Shown here one piece after another: positions 23,887 through 29,993 of a stretch of DNA of 35,239 nt; position 1 is the first letter of the stretch, and each line of letters begins with the position of its first letter. Both the position numbers and the translations under genes were made by a program. The stretch is from contig CAZNGF010000023.1 in NCBI GenBank assembly GCA_964572855.1, positions 1 through 35,239 of the forward strand, in the 5' to 3' direction. Under the pieces are notes generated by a model that did no database searches, was not told the DNA's origin, and saw only the letters and a list, made by a program, of their open reading frames with translations. This DNA is from CAZNGF01 sp964572855. Its GTDB lineage: Bacteria; Bipolaricaulota; Bipolaricaulia; RBG-16-55-9; JAJCYT01.

Positions 23887-25641
23887 ATGAGCACCATCAA
23901 GGGCCGCGTGTTCGTCTGCGGCAGCGACATCAACACCGACGAGATCATCCCGGCGCGCCACTGCACCACGCCCGACCTGGACACCCTGGGCGCCCACGCT
24001 TTGGAGGACCTGCACGAGTCCAAATACACCGCCCCCTTCGAGGCGAACGAATACGACATCGTCGTGGCCGGCGACAACTTCGGCTGCGGCTCCTCGCGCG
24101 AGGTGGCCCCGATCGCGCTGGCCAAGGCGGGCGTCAAGGCCATCCTTGCCCCCTCGTTCGCGCGCATCTTCTACCGCAACGCGGTCAACTGGGGGCTGCC
24201 GATCTCGCGCGCGCGCGACCTCCTGCCCGCAGGGCTCAAGACCGGCGACGAGATCGAGCTCGACCTGGACGAGGAACGCTTCTGGGACGGGATGCTCCCG
24301 GTCCACCGCCAGATCCTGCAAGCGGGCGGCCTGACCGCCTTCAACCAGAGCGGCCAGCAGCCCGCCAACCCGCAGGCTGCCCCGCGCCCGATGACGCTGG
24401 CCGAGAAGATCCTAGCCCAAGCCGCCGGGGTGGACTACGTCGAGCCCGGCATGCTCGTCTACGCCGAGGTCGACCGCGTGATCACGCACGAGCTCACGCT
24501 GCCCGTGGCCGCCGACCAGCTCTACGCGGCCTACGGCAAAGACTTCCGCGTGCAGGACCCCGAAAAGATCCTGTTCGTGGCCGACCACACCATCCAGATC
24601 CCGCTGATTCAGGACAACTGGAAGTCGCAGATCATGGTCGAAAAGGCGCGCGAGTTCGCCGAGGAGCAGAACCTGCCGCACGCCTTCCTGCCCCCGGCCC
24701 CGTTCGTGAGCCAGGGCATCTGCCACGTGCTCTTCCCCGAGCAGGGGCTCATCCGCCCCGACACGCTCGTGGTCGGGACCGACTCGCACACGTGCACGCA
24801 CGGCGCGTTCGGGTGTTTCGCCTTCGGCATCGGCAACACCGATCTGACCGAGATCATGGCCTCGGGGCGCGTTTTGGTGGACGTGCCGCGCACGATTCGC
24901 GTCAGGCTGCACGGACAAATGCCGCGGGGGGTCTATCCCAAGGACGTCATCCTCTACATCCTGAAGGAGGTCACGCAGAACGGGTTCACCGACTGCGTGG
25001 TCGAGTTCGACGGCCCCGCGCTGGACCACCTCACGGCCGACGACCGCTCGACGCTGGCCAACATGACCGTCGAGGGCGGCGCGACCTGCGGGGTCTTCCC
25101 GGTGGGCCGGCTGCGCTCGGACGAAAACGCTTCGTTTGAGGACGAGCTCGAATTCGACCTCGGGGCGCTGACGCCCTACGTCGCCAAGCCCTTCTCGCCC
25201 GACAACGGCGTCTCGATCGACGCGCTGGAGGACGTCCCGATCGACGTGGCCTGGGTGGGGAGCTGCACGGGCGGCAAGCTGGAGGACGTGCAGGCCGCCG
25301 CCGACGTCGTACGCGGGAACAAGATCGCGCCCGGCGTGAGCTTCATCGTGGCCCCCTCGACCGTGGGCGTGATGCAAGCAGCCGGGCGCCAAGGGTATCT
25401 GCGCGACATCCTGGAGGCCGGCGGCCAGATCGTCCAGCCCGGCTGCGGCGCCTGCATCGGCATGGGCCCCGGCACGCTCAAGCAGGAACAGGTGGGGGTG
25501 TTTGCCTCCAACCGCAACTTCAAGGGCCGCGCGGGCAAGGGGACGCTCTATCTGGCCTCGCCCGCCACCGTGGCCGCCTCGGCCCTGGAGGGCAAGGTGG
25601 CCGACCCGCGGCGCTACCTGCAGGAAGCGGTGCCGGCTTAA
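23887..25641 (+). CDS. Fused isopropylmalate dehydratase-type protein, LeuD then LeuC
   Basis: An aconitase-superfamily hydro-lyase with both subunits in one 584-aa chain. Residues 1-155 are the LeuD swivel domain (DINTDEIIPAR, AGDNFGCGSSREVAPIAL at 61-78, FARIFYRNAVNWGLP). A Gln/Pro-rich linker (153-168) leads to the LeuC catalytic domain (VGTDSHTCTHGAFGCFAFGIGNTD at 296-319, in part). Iron-sulfur ligands are Cys460, Cys520 and Cys523 (GCGACIGMGPG). The order is the reverse of aconitase A, where the swivel domain is last. SCTGGK replaces the usual SCTNGR, and the substrate loop reads ARHCTT instead of a YL-type motif, so isopropylmalate may not be the substrate; homoaconitate or another malate analogue is possible. 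No leu genes are adjacent. ATG 23887 is set by GGGAGG. Confidence 0.9.
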   Translation: MSTIKGRVFVCGSDINTDEIIPARHCTTPDLDTLGAHALEDLHESKYTAPFEANEYDIVVAGDNFGCGSSREVAPIALAKAGVKAILAPSFARIFYRNAVNWGLPISRARDLLPAGLKTGDEIELDLDEERFWDGMLPVHRQILQAGGLTAFNQSGQQPANPQAAPRPMTLAEKILAQAAGVDYVEPGMLVYAEVDRVITHELTLPVAADQLYAAYGKDFRVQDPEKILFVADHTIQIPLIQDNWKSQIMVEKAREFAEEQNLPHAFLPPAPFVSQGICHVLFPEQGLIRPDTLVVGTDSHTCTHGAFGCFAFGIGNTDLTEIMASGRVLVDVPRTIRVRLHGQMPRGVYPKDVILYILKEVTQNGFTDCVVEFDGPALDHLTADDRSTLANMTVEGGATCGVFPVGRLRSDENASFEDELEFDLGALTPYVAKPFSPDNGVSIDALEDVPIDVAWVGSCTGGKLEDVQAAADVVRGNKIAPGVSFIVAPSTVGVMQAAGRQGYLRDILEAGGQIVQPGCGACIGMGPGTLKQEQVGVFASNRNFKGRAGKGTLYLASPATVAASALEGKVADPRRYLQEAVPA

Positions 25642-25671
25642 GTCGGCCTGGCCTGCACAGCAGGCTCTGCG

Positions 25672-26160
25672 TCATTCTCCGGCCGGCCATGCCCACAGGG
25701 CCGAAAGCTGGTCCCGCGATCCGAACGAGCTTGAGGCCAGATCCCAGCGCACGGTGGCGTAATTCGAGCCGCAGTTTTCGCTGACTTTCTCCCAGCTAGA
25801 GCCGATCTCGACCCGTTGGCCCGTGCTCAGGCGGTTGCCGCGCCAGGCGGGCATCTCGCCGTGGGGACGCGGGAACACGTAACAAGAGGGCAACGCCAGG
25901 TGCAACTCGTAGTACTCCAGGGTCTCGACGGCCTCGAGCACGAGGCGCGGGTGCGCCGGGTCCTGGTCCATCCAGAGCGCAATCGTGGCCACGTGCCGTC
26001 CCGACGGGTGCGCGCGGATGTCGTGCTCGGCCACGAGCCGGCTCGCGACGGCCGGCGGCGGGGGCGTCTCGCCGCCGCCGCCATCGACCGGAGGCTCGCG
26101 CAACAGGTCGCAGCCGGCCAAGAGCAGGACGCTCAACAACAGGACCGCCGTCTTTTGCAT
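25672..26160 (-). CDS. Putative lipoprotein, 162 aa
   Basis: No named family. ATG 26160 follows AAGGAGG. Residues 1-17 are a lipoprotein signal with lipobox LLAGC (lipidated Cys17). A Gly/Pro-rich linker (DGGGGETPPPP) follows, then a strand-rich domain of about 120 residues (VATIALWMDQDP, VLEAVETLEYYELHLALPSCYV, NYATVRWDLASSSF). Two further cysteines, in PSCYV and ENCGSN, may pair. It is convergent with the LeuD-LeuC gene, 30 nt apart, with a short GCCTGC/GCAGGC dyad (25651-25665) between. Confidence 0.8.
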   Translation of the reverse strand: MQKTAVLLLSVLLLAGCDLLREPPVDGGGGETPPPPAVASRLVAEHDIRAHPSGRHVATIALWMDQDPAHPRLVLEAVETLEYYELHLALPSCYVFPRPHGEMPAWRGNRLSTGQRVEIGSSWEKVSENCGSNYATVRWDLASSSFGSRDQLSALWAWPAGE

Positions 26161-26328
26161 GGAATCAGCCTCCTTGACCTATCTTCCACTTTACCGCCCG
26201 CACGTCCAACGCGCGGGAAAGCGCGGTGGCAGGAAGGTGAATTTGTGCGTTTTCGACGCGATTTCCACCGTTTCTGCATCGTTCCCCGACTTGCCTTGTC
26301 CTAAACAGGGAGTGTGAAAGGAGCGCCC

Positions 26329-26427
26329 ATGATCAAAGCGAGCAAACAGCTTGCCAACGCGGCCCTGCTGACGCTGAACTTCGCCTTCCTGCTGGCCTTC
26401 GGGGCCTGGCTGTTGAATCTGTGGTAG
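26329..26427 (+). CDS. Membrane microprotein, 32 aa
   Basis: The reading frame is MIKASKQLANAALLTLNFAF followed by LLAFGAWLLNLW, then TAG. It has a short positively charged N-terminus (Lys3, Lys6) and one hydrophobic span from about residue 9 to 31, so it should insert in the cytoplasmic membrane with its N-terminus inside. AAAGGAG lies 5 nt upstream of the ATG and a good terminator follows 33 nt after the stop, making a complete small transcription unit. Function unknown; such proteins often modulate a larger membrane complex. Confidence 0.6.
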   Translation: MIKASKQLANAALLTLNFAFLLAFGAWLLNLW

Positions 26428-26459
26428 ACGCGTGAAGTCGGGGGCGCTTCCCTCGGCGC

Positions 26460-26494
26460 GGGGGCGGGTCCGTTGGATCCGCCCCCTTTGCTTT
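26460..26494 (+). terminator. Rho-independent terminator after the microprotein gene
   Basis: A 12-bp stem (GGGGGCGGGTCC / GGATCCGCCCCC, one G-T pair) with a 3-nt GTT loop is followed by TTTGCTTT. The T tract is on the forward strand, so it serves the 32-aa ORF rather than the reverse-strand gene ending at 26529. Confidence 0.85.
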
Positions 26495-26528
26495 CGAGCG
26501 GCGGGAAAGCGCGGGGTCGGTGCCGCCT

Positions 26529-27182
26529 TCAGCTCAGGTGCATCACGTAGCGCCACATGACCCAGAAGTGGCTGAAGCTGCCGGCCAGCACGAACAGGTG
26601 GAACACCTCGTGCATCCCGTTCCAGCGCGTCGGCGGGAACACCTTCTCGAGCCCGTAGAAGAGCACGCCCACGGTGTAGAACAACCCGCCGGCCACGATC
26701 CACCCGAGCGCGCCGCCGGAGAGGCGCTCCAGCAGCAGCGGGGCCAACAGCACGGAGAGCCAGCCCAGGCCGACGTAGGTCGCGGTCGAGAGCCAGCCGG
26801 GCAGGCGTACCCAGAGCACCTTGAGCACGACGCCCGCGATGGCCAGCGCCCACACCCCGCCCAGCACGCTCCAGCCCCAGACCCCGCGCAGCGGGACCAG
26901 ACAGATGGGCGTGTAGGTCCCGGCGATCAGCACGTAGATCATGGCGTGGTCCAGGCGCCGCAGCAGTTGCTTGCCGCGCCGGGAAGGCGGTAACAGGTGG
27001 TAGATCGTGCTGGCCGCGTACAGCAGCACGAGGCTCGCGCCGAAGATCGAAAAGGCCGCCACGTGCCAGGGCTGCTGCTTGGTGGCCGCAACGTAGATCA
27101 ACAGGAACGCCCCCACCAGCGCCAGCACGGCCCCGATCCCGTGCGTCAGGCCGCAGGTCAGTTCGTGGCGCGTCGGGTACAT
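26529..27182 (-). CDS. Hemolysin III / PAQR-family membrane protein
   Basis: A seven-span membrane protein of the HlyIII/YqfA family (PF03006), related to eukaryotic adiponectin receptors; the bacterial role is poorly known and the hemolysin name is historical. The 217 aa keep the presumed metal-site motifs: THGIGA near residue 13, ASTIYHLLPP near 56, LDHAMIY near 77 and HEVFHLFVLAGSFSHF near the C-terminus. I start at ATG 27182 rather than 27191 because the earlier ATG overlaps the -10 box TAAAAT, while 27182 lies exactly 7 nt after it. This predicts a leaderless mRNA. Confidence 0.92.
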   Translation of the reverse strand: MYPTRHELTCGLTHGIGAVLALVGAFLLIYVAATKQQPWHVAAFSIFGASLVLLYAASTIYHLLPPSRRGKQLLRRLDHAMIYVLIAGTYTPICLVPLRGVWGWSVLGGVWALAIAGVVLKVLWVRLPGWLSTATYVGLGWLSVLLAPLLLERLSGGALGWIVAGGLFYTVGVLFYGLEKVFPPTRWNGMHEVFHLFVLAGSFSHFWVMWRYVMHLS

Positions 27183-27189
27183 GGCCTTC

Positions 27190-27217
27190 ATTTTACGACC
27201 AACGCGGAACGCGACAA
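27190..27217 (-). promoter_or_regulatory. Leaderless promoter of the hemolysin III-family gene
   Basis: On the reverse strand TTGTCG (27212-27217), a 16-bp spacer and TAAAAT (27190-27195), then 7 nt to ATG 27182. Confidence 0.7.
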
Positions 27218-27242
27218 CGGTGGTATCGATCTTCGGGGGAGG

Positions 27243-27318
27243 TGGTGGGCGGTGCAGGACTTGAACCTACGACCTCCAGGTTGTGATCCTGGCGCTCTCC
27301 CAACTGAGCTAACCGCCC
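27243..27318 (-). tRNA. tRNA-Val (CAC)
   Basis: Reverse-strand cloverleaf: acceptor GGGCGGT / ACCGCCC, anticodon stem CCAGG / CCTGG with loop ATCACAA giving anticodon CAC, and a GTAGG-TTCAAGT-CCTGC T arm. The discriminator is A and CCA is encoded. It decodes GTG, complementing the GAC tRNA-Val at 16201. Confidence 0.96.
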
Positions 27319-27329
27319 AAGCGCCCCTA

Positions 27330-27358
27330 AGCGTACCCGCCGGCGCTCCGCCTTTCAA
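27330..27358 (-). promoter_or_regulatory. Promoter of tRNA-Val (CAC)
   Basis: On the reverse strand TTGAAA (27353-27358), a 17-bp spacer and TACGCT (27330-27335), 11 nt before the tRNA 5' end. The spacing matches that of the tRNA-Cys promoter. Confidence 0.7.
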
Positions 27359-27466
27359 CTCCCGGCCGGGGCGGACACGCGCCGTCGAAGGCGTCCCGTC
27401 TTTGGGGTAGGGTGGGACGTCGGCCGCGCGAGGCGGACCGACCAGTCCGCACGAAGGGGGAAGCCG

Positions 27467-28105
27467 ATGTTCTTCTGGAAGCAGGGCAAGCGGGTCGAGG
27501 AACTGGTCAACCGGCATTTGGCGCTGGTGGACGCCGCGCTGCGGTCGTTCCAGGACGCGCTGAATGCCTACCTGGACGGGACGGGCGAGGTCGAGGCGCT
27601 GGCCAAGCAGGTCCACGAGCACGAGAGCCGCGCCGACGACGTGCGGCGCGAGGTGATTTCCCAACTGTTGCACGGCGCGCTCATGGGCAGCTACCGCGAG
27701 GACATGCTCTCGCTGGTCGAGCAGGCCGACCTGCTGGCCAACAGCGCCGACGCTCTGATCGAAAACCTCGTGCTGCAACGCATCCGCATCCCGGAGGCGC
27801 TCACGGACCCCGTGCGCGAGATCTGCGCCAAGTCGATGAAGATTTTGGACGAGATCCACGCAGCCGTGCGCCTGATGTTCAAGGACATGCGCGGCGTGCT
27901 GGAGCACACCCGCCGCATCGAGAAGCTCGAGGGCGAGATCGACCAACTGGAAAAGGGCGCCATCCGGGAGCTGTTCGGGATGGAGCTCGAGCTGGCCGAG
28001 AAGCTCTGGGTGCGCGACTTCGTCACGCACCTGGCCCAGCTCTCGGATCGGGCCGAGGACCTCTCGGACCTGATCGAGATCATCGTGGCCAAGCGCCGGG
28101 TGTAG
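27467..28105 (+). CDS. DUF47 / PhoU-like protein, PiT partner
   Basis: An all-helical cytoplasmic protein of the DUF47 family (PF01865, PhoU-like), commonly encoded just before a PiT phosphate transporter and thought to regulate it. The 212 aa include HEHESRADDVRREV near residue 50 and the C-terminal DRAEDLSDLIEIIVAKRR, both typical metal-cluster-bearing PhoU-like segments. ATG 27467 is preceded by AAGGGGGAAG. The PiT gene begins on the base after the stop, so they form a two-gene operon. Confidence 0.93.
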   Translation: MFFWKQGKRVEELVNRHLALVDAALRSFQDALNAYLDGTGEVEALAKQVHEHESRADDVRREVISQLLHGALMGSYREDMLSLVEQADLLANSADALIENLVLQRIRIPEALTDPVREICAKSMKILDEIHAAVRLMFKDMRGVLEHTRRIEKLEGEIDQLEKGAIRELFGMELELAEKLWVRDFVTHLAQLSDRAEDLSDLIEIIVAKRRV

Positions 28106-29038
28106 GTGGACCCGCGACTGCTGGCCGGGGCGCTGCTGGGCTGGGCGCTGGGCGCCAACGACGCGGCCAGCGTGTTCGGCCTGGCCATCACCTCGCGCAT
28201 GGTCAAGGTGCGCACGGGCCTCTGGCTCACGGCGCTGTTCGTGGTCGTGGGCGCCGGGCTGCAGGGCTTCCAGGGCATCGAGACCTACGGGCAACTGGGC
28301 GCACAGACGCTGCACACGGCCTTCGTGATCACGCTCGTCCCGGCGCTGGCCATCCTGGTCACGGCCACGCTGGGCCTGCCCATCTCCACGACCCAGACCG
28401 TCGTGGGCGCGATCACGGGTGTCTCGCTGCTGACCGGGACGGTCAACTGGTCCGTCCTGGCCCAATTGGGCGTCGGCTGGGCGCTGGCCCCGCTGGGCGC
28501 GCTGGCGGCGGCCTACGCCTTCTACCTCGTGCTGGGCCAACTGCTGGAGCGCTGGTTCATGCAGCTGTCGGCCTACGAAACCCTGCTCAAGGCGGGCTTC
28601 GTCCTGGTGGGCGCCTACGGCGCCTACTCGCTGGGGGCCAACAACGTGGCCAACGTGAGCGGCGTCTGGGTGGCCAGCGGCGCGCTCTCGCCCGAGGCGG
28701 GCGCGTGGCTCGGGGCCGGGACCATCAGCCTGGGCGTGCTCACCTACAGCCACCGCGTGATCGCCACCGTGGGGGACAAGCTGGCCGCGCTCGACCCGTT
28801 CCCGGCCTTTGTCGCCGCCCTGAGCAGCGCGCTCACGCTGCACCTCTACGCGCTGGCCGGCGTGCCGGTGTCGGCCTCGCAGGCCATCGTGGGCGCCGTG
28901 GTCGGCATCGGCCTGGTCAAGGGCGCCCAGACCGTGCAGCGCAAGACCGTGCTCCAGATCCTGTTCGCCTGGTTCGTGGTCCCAATCATCTCGGCTATCC
29001 TGGCCGCGGCGCTGTTCGCGCTGCTTCCCCGCGGGTAA
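28106..29038 (+). CDS. PiT-family inorganic phosphate transporter
   Basis: A membrane carrier that takes up phosphate with H+ or Na+ (PF01384). The 310 aa have about 8-9 hydrophobic spans and the duplicated PiT signature, GANDAAS near residue 15 and GANNVAN near 175, marking the two inverted repeats. The GTG start at 28106 follows the DUF47 stop directly, with the upstream gene supplying the ribosome site region. High-affinity pst genes are absent from the window. Sulfate transport is a minor alternative, since some PiT relatives carry sulfate. Confidence 0.92.
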   Translation: MDPRLLAGALLGWALGANDAASVFGLAITSRMVKVRTGLWLTALFVVVGAGLQGFQGIETYGQLGAQTLHTAFVITLVPALAILVTATLGLPISTTQTVVGAITGVSLLTGTVNWSVLAQLGVGWALAPLGALAAAYAFYLVLGQLLERWFMQLSAYETLLKAGFVLVGAYGAYSLGANNVANVSGVWVASGALSPEAGAWLGAGTISLGVLTYSHRVIATVGDKLAALDPFPAFVAALSSALTLHLYALAGVPVSASQAIVGAVVGIGLVKGAQTVQRKTVLQILFAWFVVPIISAILAAALFALLPRG

Positions 29039-29115
29039 CCCGCCTTCCACCTTCGAGATTGGCCCCGCCCCTTCGCGGTTTCCCTGTGCCCCTTTCTGGA
29101 AGGCCCCTCGAGGGC

Positions 29116-29144
29116 TTGACACGCCGGCCCCGGTATGCTATATT
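29116..29144 (+). promoter_or_regulatory. Promoter P1 of the 102-aa membrane protein gene
   Basis: TTGACA (29116-29121), a 17-bp spacer and TATATT (29139-29144) preceded by TGC, an extended -10. The -10 lies inside the first BlaI-type dyad (29136-29151), so a bound repressor would block RNA polymerase. Confidence 0.85.
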
Positions 29145-29170
29145 TTTAACATCATGCTATTTTTACAGCA
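29136..29170. promoter_or_regulatory. Tandem operators O1 and O2 at P1
   Basis: Two 16-bp imperfect dyads, TGCTATATTTTTAACA (29136-29151) and TGCTATTTTTACAGCA (29155-29170), are separated by 3 bp. Both fit TGYTA-N6-YARCA. The same 16-3-16 layout recurs at 29540-29574 before the blaI-type gene. By position and symmetry they are the likely binding sites of the BlaI-family repressor at 29602. Confidence 0.75.
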
Positions 29171-29214
29171 CACCCCAGAAGACACCCCGCGCAAGGCTCA
29201 AAGGAGGATCTGAC

Positions 29215-29523
29215 ATGTGGACCGGACTGCTGGACGAGCGAAACAGCCGGCAACACTACACCGACCTGCGGCGCGAGGCCTACGTCGAGCGCCTGTTCAA
29301 ACGAACCGACCGGGGGGACGCAACCTGGAAGGAAGGGATCCGGCTGCGGCTGCTTCTCGCCCTGATCCTGCTGGTCTCGCTGGCGTGGCTGGGCGCGTGG
29401 GGCAACCCAACGCCCCCCGCGCTCGCCGGCGTCGGCGCGGGCTTGGACGGCCCCTCGGCGCGCGCAACCGGACCGACGTCGGTGACGGCCTGGGTCGAGG
29501 ACGGCGACCGCGGTGCCACTTGA
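29215..29523 (+). CDS. Single-span membrane protein, 102 aa, in the BlaI-type regulon
   Basis: Family not recognised. ATG 29215 follows AAAGGAGGA. Residues 1-42 are charged and probably cytoplasmic (DERNSRQHYTDLRREAYVER, LFKRTDRGDATWKEG). Residues 44-62 form one membrane span (LRLLLALILLVSLAWLGAW), with Arg before it suggesting N-terminus inside. Residues 63-102 are an external Pro/Ala/Gly-rich tail. Its promoter carries the same double operator as the blaI-type gene downstream, so it should be induced together with that operon. It could be a stress-response effector or a substrate of the M56 protease; neither is shown. Confidence 0.75.
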   Translation: MWTGLLDERNSRQHYTDLRREAYVERLFKRTDRGDATWKEGIRLRLLLALILLVSLAWLGAWGNPTPPALAGVGAGLDGPSARATGPTSVTAWVEDGDRGAT

Positions 29524-29548
29524 CAGGCAGCGCCCGCTATGCTATGTT
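29520..29548 (+). promoter_or_regulatory. Promoter P2 of the BlaI-type repressor/M56 operon
   Basis: TTGACA (29520-29525), a 17-bp spacer and TATGTT (29543-29548) preceded by TGC. The TGA inside TTGACA is also the stop codon of the upstream 102-aa gene, so the two transcription units abut without a spare base. Confidence 0.85.
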
Positions 29549-29574
29549 TTTAGCAGACTGTTAATTTTGCAACA
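29540..29574. promoter_or_regulatory. Tandem operators O3 and O4 at P2
   Basis: TGCTATGTTTTTAGCA (29540-29555) is a perfect TGCTA/TAGCA dyad with a 6-bp centre. TGTTAATTTTGCAACA (29559-29574) follows after 3 bp. The pair overlaps the -10 and the transcription start, the position expected for autorepression by the BlaI-type product. Confidence 0.78.
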
Positions 29575-29601
29575 GTGCCGGAGGGGAGAAAGGAGATCCG
29601 G

Positions 29602-29991
29602 ATGGGGAAGCTGAAATTGGATCAACTGAGCCGCCGCGAGCGCCAGATCATGGACATCATCTACCGCCACGGCAAAGCAGCGGCGGCCGAGGTCCAGAAG
29701 GAACTGCCCGATCCGCCGAGCTACTCGGCGGTGCGCGCGATGCTGCGGGTGCTGGAGGAGAAGGGCTACGTGGCCCATGTGCAGGACGGGCCCCGTTACC
29801 TGTATAGTCCAACGGTGGCGCCGGACAAGGCCAAGCGGTCGGCGATCGAGAACCTGCTGCAGACGTTTTTCGGGGGCTCGACCACCCGGGCCGTGGCCAC
29901 CCTGCTCGACATGTCGCGATCCGAGCTGAACGAGGACGACTTGGAGCGCCTGGAAGCGCTGGTCGAACAAGCGAAACGAGAGGGGCGATAG
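29602..29991 (+). CDS. BlaI/MecI/CopY-family transcriptional repressor
   Basis: A winged-helix repressor (PF03965) that dimerises on dyad operators and is inactivated by proteolysis when the linked M56 sensor is activated. The 129 aa begin MGKLKLDQLSRRERQIMDII and carry the family recognition region SYSAVRAMLRVLEEKGYVAHV (53-73, in part). A C-terminal dimerisation helix region follows (RSAIENLLQTFFGG, ELNEDDLERLEALVEQAK). ATG 29602 is chosen from AAAGGAG upstream; an earlier in-frame GTG at 29575 would touch the operator. The M56 gene starts 2 nt after the stop. Targets are probably the four dyads at P1 and P2. Confidence 0.93.
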   Translation: MGKLKLDQLSRRERQIMDIIYRHGKAAAAEVQKELPDPPSYSAVRAMLRVLEEKGYVAHVQDGPRYLYSPTVAPDKAKRSAIENLLQTFFGGSTTRAVATLLDMSRSELNEDDLERLEALVEQAKREGR

Positions 29992-29993
29992 GG

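Noticed and set aside
28106..29038. PiT signature variants (GANDAAS and GANNVAN) as evidence of loss of function
   Set aside because: Such substitutions are, as I recall, common among prokaryotic PiT proteins, and the rest of both repeats is intact.
27188..29122. 644-codon reverse frame over the DUF47 and PiT genes and tRNA-Val
   Set aside because: It runs through a tRNA gene and is Asp/Gly/Gln/Arg/His-rich, as expected for the antisense of G+C-rich coding sequence.
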